Source: Sphingomonadales bacterium 28-55-16 | GTDB lineage: Bacteria; Pseudomonadota; Alphaproteobacteria; Sphingomonadales; Sphingomonadaceae | NCBI GenBank assembly: GCA_002278855.1 | Contig: NCGG01000019.1 | Span: 1 to 33,821, forward strand | DNA: 33,821 nucleotides | Direction of reading: 5' to 3' | The notes under the pieces: generated by a model | The model's database searches: none | What the model saw: the letters and a program-made list of their open reading frames with translations, nothing else | Told to the model about the DNA's origin: nothing | Part shown: positions 8,769-18,431 of the stretch, one piece after another | Numbering within the stretch: the stretch's first letter is position 1 | Layout of the letters: every line of letters begins with the position of its first letter | Program-made: the position numbers and the translations under genes

Positions 8769-9353
8769 GTGAAAGCAACGGCCAGAATTTCTTTAACGGC
8801 TATCGCATTGATGCTGTCGGTTCAGGCATCGGCGCAGGATGCGCCAGCAGCCACGGCCGGTGATGAGAAGATCAACCAGCTCATCATTTACGGCAACGAC
8901 AAATGCCCCGAAAGCAAAGGCGACGAGATTGTCGTCTGCGCCCGTTTGGGGGAGGCCGACCGCTTTCGCATACCGACGAGCTTGCGCGGCGATTTCAACG
9001 ACCCGCGTAATCAAGCGATGTCTGAGCGGATCAAATCCTACGAATATGTCGGCGCCAGCGGAACAATGAGCTGCTCACCATCGGGCGCCGGTGGCTTTAC
9101 CGGCTGTGGCCTGGCGGAGATCAACAAGGCTTATGCCGAAAAGGCGCAGGACCCTGGCATTACTTTTGGCCGCTTGATCGCCGCCGAACGCGCCAAACGT
9201 ATGGCCGGCGTCGATGCCGAGGCGGCGGAGGTAGAGGCCCGCGTGCAGGCATTTGAAAAAGGCCGCGCTGAACGTGAGGCGAAATTGCAAGCCGAATTGG
9301 AGGCCAAAGAAGCCGCCAGTGCCGACGCACAGCCGCTTCCTGATCCAAAATAA
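8769..9353 (+). CDS. secreted four-cysteine protein of unknown function
   Basis: I do not recognise a named family, though I have the impression that similar proteins occur in sphingomonads. The 194-residue product has a signal peptide (residues 1-22, cleavage likely after ASA). Its middle part has four cysteines, C46, C57, C102 and C113, which could form two disulfides in the periplasm. The C-terminal third (about 145-190) is a highly charged helix rich in A, E and K, probably a coiled coil. The start is a GTG at 8769, supported by GGAG at 8757-8760. It follows coq7 by 61 bases, and dsbB, which supports disulfide formation, is just upstream. The next gene converges from the right, leaving only nine bases between the stop codons. 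Confidence 0.75.
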   Translation: MKATARISLTAIALMLSVQASAQDAPAATAGDEKINQLIIYGNDKCPESKGDEIVVCARLGEADRFRIPTSLRGDFNDPRNQAMSERIKSYEYVGASGTMSCSPSGAGGFTGCGLAEINKAYAEKAQDPGITFGRLIAAERAKRMAGVDAEAAEVEARVQAFEKGRAEREAKLQAELEAKEAASADAQPLPDPK

Positions 9354-9362
9354 GCGCGCGGT

Positions 9363-11114
9363 TTAGCCTTTCGCCTTCTGCGCTGCGACCCAGTCCTTTA
9401 TCTGCTGCTCCAACACTTCGAGCGGCACAGAGCCCTGACCAAGCACCGCGTCATGGAATGCCGCCAAATCAAATTTGTCCCCGAGTTCTCGGGTCGCCAT
9501 GTCGCGCAATGCGCGGATCTTTAGCTCGCCCAATTTATAGGCCAGTGCTTGACCGGGCCAACTGATGTAGCGGTTAACCTCAGCCTCGATATTCGCGGCG
9601 GACAAGGCGCTGTTGTCGGTCATAAAGGCGATGGCCTGCTGCTTGCTCCATCCCTTGGCATGAATGCCGGTGTCGACCACCAAGCGGCATGCACGCCACA
9701 TTTCATAAGATAGCCGCCCCATGTCCTTGGCGGGGGTGTCGTACAGCCCCATTTCGATGCCAAGCCGTTCGGAATAGAGGCCCCAACCTTCGGTAAATGC
9801 GGTGAAAGACACGCCATATTTGCGGAAATCGGACAAAGGCAGTTCTTGCTGCAGGGCAATCTGGTTGTGATGCCCGGGAACGGCTTCGTGCACCGACAGC
9901 GCCGGGATTTCCCAAAATGGTCGCTGGTTCAGCTTGGATGTGTTGACAAAATAGGTCCCGGAAATGCCGATCTCGGGTGATCCCGGATTATAATAAGCCG
10001 TGGTCGTGCCTTCGGCCGTTTCTGCGGGAATTTCACGGATGCCATACGGCAAACGGGGCAGGTGCCCGAACAATGTGGGCATCTTGCCGTCGATGATTTT
10101 GGTCACCCGCGCGACCTTCTCCATCAGTTCCTCGGGCGTCTTGGCATAATATTGCGGGTCAGTCCGCAAATGCGCGATAAAGGCTTCGCGGCTTGGATAG
10201 CCCGCCTTTTTTGCGACTTCGACCATTTCGGCCCGAATCCGTGTCACTTCGCTGAGGCCGATTTGGTGGATTTGTTCGGCAGTCAGATCGGTCGTCGTTT
10301 CTTCGCGGATGCGGAAGGCGTAATAGGCCGCACCATTTGGCTGTGCGGAAACGCCGGGCGCCTTGGCGCACGCTGGTTTGTAGTTCTCCGTGTACCAGGC
10401 AAGCTGCTTGTTCAGCGCTGGATAGATGACCGTGCGGATGGTTGCTTCGGCATTGGCCGCAAGCGCCGCAAAGTCAGCTTCCGAAATATTATCCGGACGC
10501 TTTGCCGCATAAGGGCCGAAGAAACGCGACTGACGTATGTCGGATGCGATCAGACCGCTAACCGTCCCTTCAAAGCCAGTCAGCGTTTCACAAGGCTGCG
10601 TAAATTTGCCTTTGATCGCGACATTGGCAACAGCGATATTCTCGTCATTTACGCGCGCATATTGCGTCAGTCGCGCATTATAGGATTCAAAATCCGTCTT
10701 GGTCTTGAATGGCAAGTTCCGGGCCATGCTGGCAAGCTGCTGATGCCAGCTTGAATACGTGGTGAAATTGATGGCGCGTTGCCCAAACGCATTGCCTTCA
10801 ACGGTTGACACCAACGACCGCCGCAATATGCCAGCCTCTACTTTCGATGCTGCATCCAGCGCATTTGTCGGAATGCTATCAAGACGGACCAGAAACTTCG
10901 CGGCGTCGGCAGCTCTGCGGTCCTGCGCGGCCAATGTGTAATCGCCAAGCTCATTGGCGTAATCATTCACACCAAGGGCGCTTGCGTACACGGGCGCTTC
11001 CTTCAACATATTGGCCCAGACGTCGCTTACGAGATTGTTCAGATCCTTATTGGCATCGGCATAAGCGGGCGCGGAAAACGCAAACAGGGTTCCGGCGAGT
11101 AAATATGTGCGCAT
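9363..11114 (-). CDS. DUF885 family zinc metallopeptidase-like lipid-free periplasmic protein
   Basis: This 583-residue protein has a signal peptide (residues 1-18, ending in APAYA) and the features of the DUF885 family. The key one is HEAVPGHH at residues 409-416, a variant of the HExxH zinc-peptidase motif, followed about 35 residues later by EGWGLYSE, which would supply a third ligand. The family is thought to be oligopeptidase-like, but substrates are not known to me. The ATG at 11114 has GGAG at 11122-11125; a longer frame to 11255 would add 47 residues with no sensible signal sequence. It is a stand-alone gene, convergent with the secreted protein on its left and divergent from the DUF4287 gene on its right. 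Confidence 0.9.
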   Translation of the reverse strand: MRTYLLAGTLFAFSAPAYADANKDLNNLVSDVWANMLKEAPVYASALGVNDYANELGDYTLAAQDRRAADAAKFLVRLDSIPTNALDAASKVEAGILRRSLVSTVEGNAFGQRAINFTTYSSWHQQLASMARNLPFKTKTDFESYNARLTQYARVNDENIAVANVAIKGKFTQPCETLTGFEGTVSGLIASDIRQSRFFGPYAAKRPDNISEADFAALAANAEATIRTVIYPALNKQLAWYTENYKPACAKAPGVSAQPNGAAYYAFRIREETTTDLTAEQIHQIGLSEVTRIRAEMVEVAKKAGYPSREAFIAHLRTDPQYYAKTPEELMEKVARVTKIIDGKMPTLFGHLPRLPYGIREIPAETAEGTTTAYYNPGSPEIGISGTYFVNTSKLNQRPFWEIPALSVHEAVPGHHNQIALQQELPLSDFRKYGVSFTAFTEGWGLYSERLGIEMGLYDTPAKDMGRLSYEMWRACRLVVDTGIHAKGWSKQQAIAFMTDNSALSAANIEAEVNRYISWPGQALAYKLGELKIRALRDMATRELGDKFDLAAFHDAVLGQGSVPLEVLEQQIKDWVAAQKAKG

Positions 11115-11279
11115 CGGGATTCTCCGTGAAATATGATTGGTAACCATAAAGCAGGAGCGCGCATGGTTTACCAGTCTGTTCCGCACAGACATGCAAATGG
11201 TCAAATGACAATAAGAGGCGCTAGACGGGCCGTGAAAACGGGTTGACGGGCACACCGGATTTTGTGATTTCTGCGCATT

Positions 11280-11483
11280 ATGCGCGATGATAAAATCAGG
11301 GGCCCGGCGTCTTACTTTCCTTCGATTGAAGCGAAATATGGTCGCCCTATTTCAGCGTGGACCGAACGCGTCCGCTCCGCGCTGCCTGCACAGCATATGG
11401 CGCTTGTCGCCATGCTAAAGGCGCACGGAATGGGGCATGGCCATGCCAATGCGATTGTGGCGCACACGCTGGCCGAGCAATAG
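11280..11483 (+). CDS. small DUF4287 domain protein
   Basis: This 67-residue protein consists almost entirely of a DUF4287 domain: an N-terminal YFPSIEAKYGRPISAW helix, a central helix, and the diagnostic GMGHGHANAIVAHTLA end. The function of the family is unknown to me; the domain often occurs alone or fused to other small domains in soluble proteins. The ATG at 11280 lacks a clear ribosome site, so translation may be weak or begin on a leaderless transcript. It ends 22 bases before the stop of the convergent gltB, with short inverted repeats in between. Confidence 0.78.
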   Translation: MRDDKIRGPASYFPSIEAKYGRPISAWTERVRSALPAQHMALVAMLKAHGMGHGHANAIVAHTLAEQ

Positions 11484-11505
11484 CGTCGGTTCGAAACCGC
11501 CGGTT

Positions 11506-14500
11506 TTATTCGGCAGCTTCCAATGCTTCATGGTCGGACAGAGGCTGGCTCAAGCGGGTCAGCATTTCCTTCGGGCAAATCTGCCAAAACTCGCCGCGTC
11601 TGCGATCCCAATCCTCAATGATCGATTTGGACCATGCGCTGTCGGTTGTTCGGGCGTGTTCGGTGATAAGTGCCTTCAGCTGTTCTTCCCAATAGGCGCT
11701 TTCCAAACGTTGCCACACGATGCTGTCAGGATTGGCCATGGCGGCGAAGTCACCACCGGCATCGAGCACAAAGGCCATTCCGCCCGTCATGCCGGCGCCG
11801 AAATTGCTGCCGACCTTGCCCAATATGACCGCCATGCCGCCGGTCATATATTCCAGCCCGTTTGAACCGCAGCCTTCGACGACGACATGCGCGCCAGAGT
11901 TGCGGACGGCAAAGCGCTCACCTGCTTGCCCTGCCGCGAACAGCCGGCCCGATGTCGCGCCATACAGCACCGTGTTGCCGATGATGCTGTTGTGATGACT
12001 GACCAGCGGGCTGCTGACGGTTGGACGCACGATTATTGTGCCCCCAGATAGGCCCTTGCCGACATAGTCATTGGCATCGCCGAAGACTTCCAATGTGATG
12101 CCTTGGCACAAAAATGCGCCAAGCGATTGGCCGGCAGAACCACGCAAACGGACATGCACATGCCCTTCTGCCAGGCCCTTCATACCGTACAGCCGCGTGA
12201 TTTCCGAGCTGAGCCGCGTGCCCACCGCGCGATGCGTGTTGCGGACATTGTATGTCAGCTGCATCTTTTCGCGCCGTTCGAACACGGGCCGGCCATCATG
12301 GATCATTTGCGCATCAAGGCTGTCGGGCACTTCGTTGCGGAATGTCGGGATGCTGAACCGGCGTGCGCTGTCGGGCGCGTCGACTTTGGCGAGGATCGGG
12401 TTGAGGTCGAGGTCGTCGAGATGCTCTGCACCGCGGCTGACCTGCCGCAACAATTCCGTGCGGCCGATCACTTCGTCAAGGCTGCGATAGCCAAGCTTGG
12501 CGAGAATTTCGCGCACTTCTTCCGCGATGAACGTCATCAGGTTGATGACCTTTTCCGGCGTTCCGGTGAACTTCTTGCGCAGGGCTTCATCCTGAACACA
12601 CACGCCCACAGGGCAAGTGTTCGAATGGCATTGGCGCACCATGATGCACCCCATGGCAACCAGGCTGAGCGTCCCTATGCCGAATTCCTCGGCGCCCAAT
12701 ATCGCGGCGACGACAATATCGCGACCGGTCTTCAGGCCACCATCGGTGCGCAGTTTGACACGATGGCGCAAGCCGTTGAGCGTCAACACTTGGTTGGCTT
12801 CGGACAGACCCATTTCCCATGGCGTGCCTGCATATTTAATGCTGGTCTGCGGACTTGCCCCCGTGCCACCGACATTGCCAGAGACAAGGATAACATCCGC
12901 ATGCGCCTTAGCGACGCCCGCAGCGATTGTGCCAATGCCTGCCGCACTCACCAGCTTCACACAGACCCGCGCCCGCGGGTTAATCTGTTTCAGGTCGTAG
13001 ATCAGCTGCGCCAAATCTTCGATGGAGTAAATATCGTGATGTGGTGGTGGCGAAATCAACGTCACGCCCGGTGTGGAATGCCGCAACCGTGCAATCATTT
13101 CGGTCACCTTAAAGCCAGGCAATTGCCCGCCTTCTCCAGGCTTTGCGCCCTGCGCGACCTTGATTTCGATTTCCTCACAAGCGCCCAAATATTCGGCGGT
13201 GACACCGAAGCGGCCACTGGCAATCTGCTTGATGACGCTGTTGGCATTGTCGCCATTTTCATATGGCTTGAAACGCTTACTGTCCTCGCCGCCTTCGCCC
13301 GACACGGCCTTCGCGCCGATCCTGTTCATGGCGATGGCAAGCGTTTCATGTGCCTCTGGCGACAACGCGCCAAGCGACATTCCGGGCGTCACAAAGCGTT
13401 TGCGAATTTCGGTGATGGCCTCAACCTCGTCAATCGCAACGGGCTCCTTAGCGAAGTTGAACTCAAGCAAATCACGCAGGTAAATCGGCGGCAATTCTTT
13501 CACGCCTTGCGCAAATTGCGTGTAGGTTGAATAGCTGTCATTTGCGACGGAGCTTTGCAACAAATGCATGAGCCCCGCGGAATAGGCATGTTCTTCCCCG
13601 CCGTCGCGTTGCTTGTAAAAGCCACCAACGGGTAACCGCGCAACGGCAACGTCAAACGCGTCTTCATGGCGGTCACGGGCGTTCACATATAAAGAGTGAT
13701 AGCCTTCGCCCGAAATCTTGTTCGGCATGCCAGGGAAGAAGTCATTGACCAACGCACGCGACAGGCCAACCGCTTCAAAATTATAGCCGCCACGATAGCT
13801 GGAGATAACTGCGATGCCCATTTTGGACATGATCTTCAGCAGCCCTTCGTTAATAGCCGTGCGGTAATTTTCGATGGCTTGCGATAATGTCAGGCTGCCC
13901 AGCAGGCCGCGGCCATGGCGGTCGGCAATCGCGGCTTCGGCCAGATAGGCGTTCACGGTGGTTGCGCCAACGCCGATGAGTACGGCAAAATAATGTGTAT
14001 CCAAGCATTCGGCCGAACGGACGTTAATCGACGAATAGCTGCGCAGGCTATTGCGGACCAAGTGCGTATGCACAGCCGCCGCCGCAAGGATCATCGCGAT
14101 TCCCACCCGGTCTGCGCTGATATTCTCGTCGCTCAAAAACAGTTCGGACTTGCCCATGCGCACAGCGGCCACGGCTTCTTCACGGATGCGCGTGATAGCA
14201 GCGCGCAGGCCTTCTTGCCCTGCAGAGATGTCATAGGTGCAGTCGATTTCGGCGCCAAGCGGTCCGAACGCGGACTTTAGCTTGCGCCAATCATGCGCGG
14301 TCAGGACGGGGCTATCGAGCACCAACACATCGGCATTCTGGCTCTTCTCGTCCAAAATGTTTGCAAGGTTGGAAAAGCGTGTCTTCAGGCTCATCACATG
14401 CCGTTCGCGCAAGCTGTCGATCGGCGGGTTGGTCACTTGGCTGAAATTCTGGCGGAAAAACTGGCTGATGAGGCGGGGCTTGTCGCTGATGACGGCAAGC

Positions 14501-16032
14501 GGGGTGTCGTCGCCCATCGAACCAATGGCTTCTTTGCCATCTTCGATCATCGGCGCGAGGATCATCTCGACATCTTCCAACGTCATACCCGCGGCGATTT
14601 GCCGCTTGGTCAATTCGGCGCGCGACCAAGCGGGCGTGCTGTCTTCGCCAGCCTCTGGCAAGTCCGTAAGGCGGCGGAAGCCATTGACCAAAGCGCCATA
14701 ATCCTGTTCGGCGGAAATACGGTCCTTCAACTCGCCGTCGCGGTATAATTTGCCTTCATCCAAATTGACGGCAATCATTTGTCCAGGCCCAAGGCGGCCC
14801 TTTTCCAATATTGTCGTTTCGGGCAGGATGACCATGCCGGTCTCCGAACCAATGACCAGCAGATTGTCCGACGTCCGGCTATAGCGCAGCGGACGCAAAG
14901 CGTTGCGGTCCACACCCGCGACAGCCCAATGGCCATCGGTCATCGCCAAAGCCGCGGGGCCATCCCAAGGCTCCATCACGCTGGCCATATATTCATACAT
15001 CGCGCGGTGTGTGGCCGGCAAATTGGGGTTTGATTGCCATGCTTCGGGGATCAGCATAAGCTTGGCCGTCGGCGCTTCCTTGCCCGATCGGACCAGAGTT
15101 TCGAACACCGCATCCAACGCAGCGGTGTCTGATGAGCCAGCAGGAATAACGGGCTTGATATCATCGGACTGCGCGCCAAAGGCGATGCTGGCCATCTTGA
15201 TCTCGTGGCTTTTCATCCAATTCTGGTTGCCACGGATCGTGTTGATCTCACCATTATGCGCAAGGCCGCGGAACGGCTGCGCCAACCACCATTGCGGGAA
15301 AGTGTTGGTCGAATAGCGTTGATGGAAAATCGCGACCCGGCTTTCAAACCGGTCGTCTTGGAGGTCGGGATAAAAAACCGACAGCGACTCCGCAAGGAAC
15401 AGGCCCTTGTAGACAATCGAGCGGCACGACATTGAGCAGATATAGAAATCACGAATTTGCGCAGCGATGATCTTCTTCTCAATGCGGCGGCGGACGAGAT
15501 ATAGATTCTTTTCAAACTCGGTCGCGTCCACTTCGTCGGGCATTGGGCCAGCGATCATGATCTGCTCAATTTCGGGACGTGTTGCCTGGGCCTTGTCGCC
15601 GATCACGGACACATCCACGGGCACCTGACGCCAGCCATAAATCGTATAACCAGCGTCGATTATCTCCGCCTCAACAATCGTCCGGCAATTCTCTTGCGCG
15701 CTCAAATCCGTGCGCGGCAAAAATACCATGCCAACCGCAAGCCGGTTGGGCATTGGCCGATGGCCGCTGTCCGAAATCGCATCATCAAAGAAGCGGACGG
15801 GCAAATCTATATGCAGCCCAGCGCCATCACCTGTTTTGCCATCGGCATCGACTGCACCGCGATGCCATACGGCCTTCAATGCCTCAATCCCCGCCGCAAC
15901 GACGCGGCGCGACGGCTTGCCATTTGTCGCCGCGATCAAGCCAACGCCGCAGGCATCGCCTTCGGACTCCGGATGATACATGCCTTCGCGCGCAAGACGC
16001 TCATGTTCGGGGGTTGGGTAAAAAACGGTCAT
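11506..16032 (-). CDS. gltB: glutamate synthase (NADPH) large subunit
   Basis: GltB makes two glutamates from glutamine and 2-oxoglutarate using electrons from GltD. The 1508-residue protein has the full set of domains. The N-terminal glutamine amidotransferase has its nucleophile at C28 (DACGVGL), which is exposed after loss of a 27-residue propeptide. A central domain and the FMN-binding synthase barrel follow; the barrel has the 3Fe-4S cysteines in CIMVRQCHSNTCP near residue 1130. A C-terminal beta-helix rich in glycine repeats ends the protein. The ATG at 16032 overlaps the gltD stop (ATGA), and AAGG lies eight bases upstream; a reading extended to 16212 lies wholly in gltD and is rejected. 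Ammonia released in the first domain is channelled to the second. Confidence 0.97.
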   Translation of the reverse strand: MTVFYPTPEHERLAREGMYHPESEGDACGVGLIAATNGKPSRRVVAAGIEALKAVWHRGAVDADGKTGDGAGLHIDLPVRFFDDAISDSGHRPMPNRLAVGMVFLPRTDLSAQENCRTIVEAEIIDAGYTIYGWRQVPVDVSVIGDKAQATRPEIEQIMIAGPMPDEVDATEFEKNLYLVRRRIEKKIIAAQIRDFYICSMSCRSIVYKGLFLAESLSVFYPDLQDDRFESRVAIFHQRYSTNTFPQWWLAQPFRGLAHNGEINTIRGNQNWMKSHEIKMASIAFGAQSDDIKPVIPAGSSDTAALDAVFETLVRSGKEAPTAKLMLIPEAWQSNPNLPATHRAMYEYMASVMEPWDGPAALAMTDGHWAVAGVDRNALRPLRYSRTSDNLLVIGSETGMVILPETTILEKGRLGPGQMIAVNLDEGKLYRDGELKDRISAEQDYGALVNGFRRLTDLPEAGEDSTPAWSRAELTKRQIAAGMTLEDVEMILAPMIEDGKEAIGSMGDDTPLAVISDKPRLISQFFRQNFSQVTNPPIDSLRERHVMSLKTRFSNLANILDEKSQNADVLVLDSPVLTAHDWRKLKSAFGPLGAEIDCTYDISAGQEGLRAAITRIREEAVAAVRMGKSELFLSDENISADRVGIAMILAAAAVHTHLVRNSLRSYSSINVRSAECLDTHYFAVLIGVGATTVNAYLAEAAIADRHGRGLLGSLTLSQAIENYRTAINEGLLKIMSKMGIAVISSYRGGYNFEAVGLSRALVNDFFPGMPNKISGEGYHSLYVNARDRHEDAFDVAVARLPVGGFYKQRDGGEEHAYSAGLMHLLQSSVANDSYSTYTQFAQGVKELPPIYLRDLLEFNFAKEPVAIDEVEAITEIRKRFVTPGMSLGALSPEAHETLAIAMNRIGAKAVSGEGGEDSKRFKPYENGDNANSVIKQIASGRFGVTAEYLGACEEIEIKVAQGAKPGEGGQLPGFKVTEMIARLRHSTPGVTLISPPPHHDIYSIEDLAQLIYDLKQINPRARVCVKLVSAAGIGTIAAGVAKAHADVILVSGNVGGTGASPQTSIKYAGTPWEMGLSEANQVLTLNGLRHRVKLRTDGGLKTGRDIVVAAILGAEEFGIGTLSLVAMGCIMVRQCHSNTCPVGVCVQDEALRKKFTGTPEKVINLMTFIAEEVREILAKLGYRSLDEVIGRTELLRQVSRGAEHLDDLDLNPILAKVDAPDSARRFSIPTFRNEVPDSLDAQMIHDGRPVFERREKMQLTYNVRNTHRAVGTRLSSEITRLYGMKGLAEGHVHVRLRGSAGQSLGAFLCQGITLEVFGDANDYVGKGLSGGTIIVRPTVSSPLVSHHNSIIGNTVLYGATSGRLFAAGQAGERFAVRNSGAHVVVEGCGSNGLEYMTGGMAVILGKVGSNFGAGMTGGMAFVLDAGGDFAAMANPDSIVWQRLESAYWEEQLKALITEHARTTDSAWSKSIIEDWDRRRGEFWQICPKEMLTRLSQPLSDHEALEAAE

Positions 16033-17471
16033 GCTGCAACCTTTTCGCGGCTTGCTTTTGATTTGAGATAATTGTGCATATGCTGCGTCACATCGCGGCC
16101 ATCGCGGATCGCCCAGACAACAAGGCTTGCGCCGCGCACGATGTCGCCAACTGCAAAGACACCGTCGAGGTTGGTCATCTGCGTAGTGTGGTCGACGCGC
16201 AAGGTGCCCCAACGGGTGACGTTGAGGTCGGGCGCGTTAAACATCACCGGCAGGTCTTCAGCTTCAAAGCCAAGCGCGGTAATCACCATATCGGCGTTGA
16301 GCGTGAAGTCGCCCTCCGGGTCGTTTTCGGGCGTGCGGCGGCCAGAGGCATCGGGGGCCGCAAGCCGCATCTTGGCGACATGCACGCGCGCGACTTTGCC
16401 ATCGCCGTCAAAGCCCTTGGGGCTGGACAACCAGACAAATTCGACGCCCTCTTCTTCGGCATTGGTCACTTCGCGCTGCGACCCCGGCATATTATCGCGG
16501 TCGCGGCGGTAAAGGCATTTTACCGACTTTGCGCCCTGGCGGATGGCGGTGCGGACACAATCCATTGCGGTGTCGCCGCCACCTATGACGACAACATCTT
16601 TACCCTCAGCATTCATCGCGCCGCTGTCGAAAGCGGGCACAGCGTCACCAAAGCCCTTGCGGTTGGAAATGGTCAGAAAATCGAGCGCAGGGACGATGCC
16701 CTCAAGACCACTTCCTGGCGTTGCAATCGCCCGCGCTTTGTATACGCCCGTGGCAATCAGGACGGCATCATGCTTGGCGCGCAGATCATCCAGCGATGCG
16801 TCGCGGCCAACTTCAAAATTGGCATGGAAAACGATACCGGCATCTTCAAGACGATTGATGCGGCGCATGACCACGTCTTTTTCAAGCTTGAAGCCGGGAA
16901 TGCCATAAGTGAGCAAGCCGCCCATACGGTCATAACGGTCATAGACATGGACGTCATAGCCCGCGACGCGCAGATATTCCGCCGTCGTTAATCCGCCGGG
17001 GCCAGCGCCGATGATACCCACCGATTGGCCACGCGATGGCCCAACGGCGACGGGTTCAACCCAGCCTTGTTCCCATGCGGTATCGGTGATGTATTTTTCA
17101 ACCGAGCCAATGGTGACGGCGTCATGGCCCGAAAATTCGATGACACAATTGCCTTCGCACAATCGATCCTGCGGGCAGATGCGGCCGCAGATTTCCGGCA
17201 TGGTGCTGGTTAGGTTGGACATCTCATAGGCTTCGCGCAAACGCCCTTCGGCGGTGAGGCGTAACCAGTCAGGTATATGATTGTGCAACGGGCAGTGCAC
17301 CGAACAATAAGGCACGCCGCATTGCGAGCAGCGCGATGCCTGATCGGCCGCGGCGTCTGGTGCATAACGGTCGGCGATTTCGGCAAAATCCTCCGCACGC
17401 ATTTCGGCGTCCCGCTTATGCGGATAAGCCTGCGGCTTGGAAATAAACTTTAGCATCGGATCTTTGGCCAC
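16029..17471 (-). CDS. gltD: glutamate synthase small subunit
   Basis: GltD takes electrons from NADPH through FAD and iron-sulfur clusters to GltB. The 480-residue protein begins with two cysteine clusters for 4Fe-4S centres, C48/C51/C56/C60 and C95/C99/C105/C109. It then has an FAD Rossmann motif GAGPGG (155-160) and an NADPH site in VIGGGDTAMDC. The start is a GTG at 17471, chosen because AAGGAG lies six bases upstream (17478-17483). It is first in the operon, and its stop overlaps the start of gltB, so the two subunits are likely made in fixed ratio. The gene order small-then-large is less common than the reverse but is seen in alphaproteobacteria. Confidence 0.96.
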   Translation of the reverse strand: MAKDPMLKFISKPQAYPHKRDAEMRAEDFAEIADRYAPDAAADQASRCSQCGVPYCSVHCPLHNHIPDWLRLTAEGRLREAYEMSNLTSTMPEICGRICPQDRLCEGNCVIEFSGHDAVTIGSVEKYITDTAWEQGWVEPVAVGPSRGQSVGIIGAGPGGLTTAEYLRVAGYDVHVYDRYDRMGGLLTYGIPGFKLEKDVVMRRINRLEDAGIVFHANFEVGRDASLDDLRAKHDAVLIATGVYKARAIATPGSGLEGIVPALDFLTISNRKGFGDAVPAFDSGAMNAEGKDVVVIGGGDTAMDCVRTAIRQGAKSVKCLYRRDRDNMPGSQREVTNAEEEGVEFVWLSSPKGFDGDGKVARVHVAKMRLAAPDASGRRTPENDPEGDFTLNADMVITALGFEAEDLPVMFNAPDLNVTRWGTLRVDHTTQMTNLDGVFAVGDIVRGASLVVWAIRDGRDVTQHMHNYLKSKASREKVAA

Positions 17472-17614
17472 AACACGCTCCTTCAGAAGCGCTGCGCGTA
17501 ACGCGGCAAATCCGCTCTGTCACGTGGAAATCCAACAAATAGGTCAGCTATGTTGACTAAATAACCAAAATTGAGAATATAAATTAACGTAGCGCAATTA
17601 TATTTCAATATAAA
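17472..17614 (-). promoter_or_regulatory. AT-rich control region upstream of gltDB
   Basis: This stretch is clearly richer in A and T than its surroundings and must carry the gltDB promoter. It holds two dyads: GTCA at 17543-17546 inverted as TGAC at 17554-17557, and a 7-base perfect dyad at 17598-17613 (TTATATT/AATATAA around two bases). The first resembles the spacing of LysR-type sites, but this is only a resemblance. I could not fix a -35/-10 pair with confidence. Confidence 0.4.
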
Positions 17615-17632
17615 AGGTCCGATGCGGAACCT
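17605..17632 (-). terminator. possible terminator at the end of uppP
   Basis: Read on the minus strand, AGGTTCCG pairs with CGGACCT around a CAT loop (17615-17632, one bulged base) and is followed by TTTTATATT. The stem includes the uppP stop codon. It would separate uppP transcription from the gltDB promoter region. Confidence 0.5.
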
Positions 17633-18431
17633 ACCGCAGCATGAGCCACAACAAAGCACCGGTTCCAACTATGATTCGGTAATATGCAAAAGGCGCAAAT
17701 CCATATTTGCCGACAATGGCGACGAACGCCTTCACCACCACGACCGCCACCAGAAATGCCATGGTGAAACCAACCGCGATCATCCCCAGATCGTCTACGT
17801 TCAATAGCGCCCTGTCTTTCCATAAAGCATAGACTGTTGCGGCCATCATTGTGGGTACGGCCAGAAAGAAGGAAAACTCCGCCGCCGTCTTGCGTTCGAC
17901 ACCCATCATCAACCCGCCCATGATCGTCGCGCCGGAACGGCTCACGCCCGGCAGCATTGCGGTGCATTGGACAAGGCCAATCGACAATGCTGTGCCAAAG
18001 GGTATTTCCTCAACTGTGTTAAAGCGGACCTGTTGCACGACCCGCTCCAACAATAATATGATGATCCCGCCGACGATCAACGCGATGGCAACAATCGCCG
18101 GCGTCTGCATGGCTGCGCGGATGGCGTCATATGCGACAACGCCAATCACAAGTGCCGGCGCAAACCCAAGAAAGATGTTACCCGTGAAGGCCATTGGCCC
18201 CTTTTCCATCTTCAACAGCCCAGTTCCAACGGCCCAGAAACGCCGCCAATACACCAGCAGCACCGCCAATATCGCGCCGAGCTGAATGGCAATCTTGAAC
18301 GCGACAGAACTATTGTCGGTAAACCCAACCAGCTCGCCCGCTAAAATCAAATGGCCAGTGGATGATACCGGCAAAAATTCTGTCAGCCCCTCGATAAAAC
18401 CGAGCAGCAACGCGATCATGGTATCGCTCAT
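17631..18431 (-). CDS. uppP: undecaprenyl-diphosphate phosphatase
   Basis: UppP (BacA) removes a phosphate from undecaprenyl diphosphate so that the carrier lipid can be reused for peptidoglycan and other envelope polymers. The 266-residue, multi-pass membrane protein has the normal family length. Both signature motifs are intact: EGLTEFLPVSSTGH at residues 14-27, with catalytic glutamates E14 and E18, and PGVSRSG at 161-167 with R165. The ATG at 18431 overlaps the stop of the epimerase gene (ATGA), and no good ribosome site lies upstream, so translation likely depends on coupling. A longer frame to 18482 would lie within the epimerase gene. Confidence 0.95.
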   Translation of the reverse strand: MSDTMIALLLGFIEGLTEFLPVSSTGHLILAGELVGFTDNSSVAFKIAIQLGAILAVLLVYWRRFWAVGTGLLKMEKGPMAFTGNIFLGFAPALVIGVVAYDAIRAAMQTPAIVAIALIVGGIIILLLERVVQQVRFNTVEEIPFGTALSIGLVQCTAMLPGVSRSGATIMGGLMMGVERKTAAEFSFFLAVPTMMAATVYALWKDRALLNVDDLGMIAVGFTMAFLVAVVVVKAFVAIVGKYGFAPFAYYRIIVGTGALLWLMLR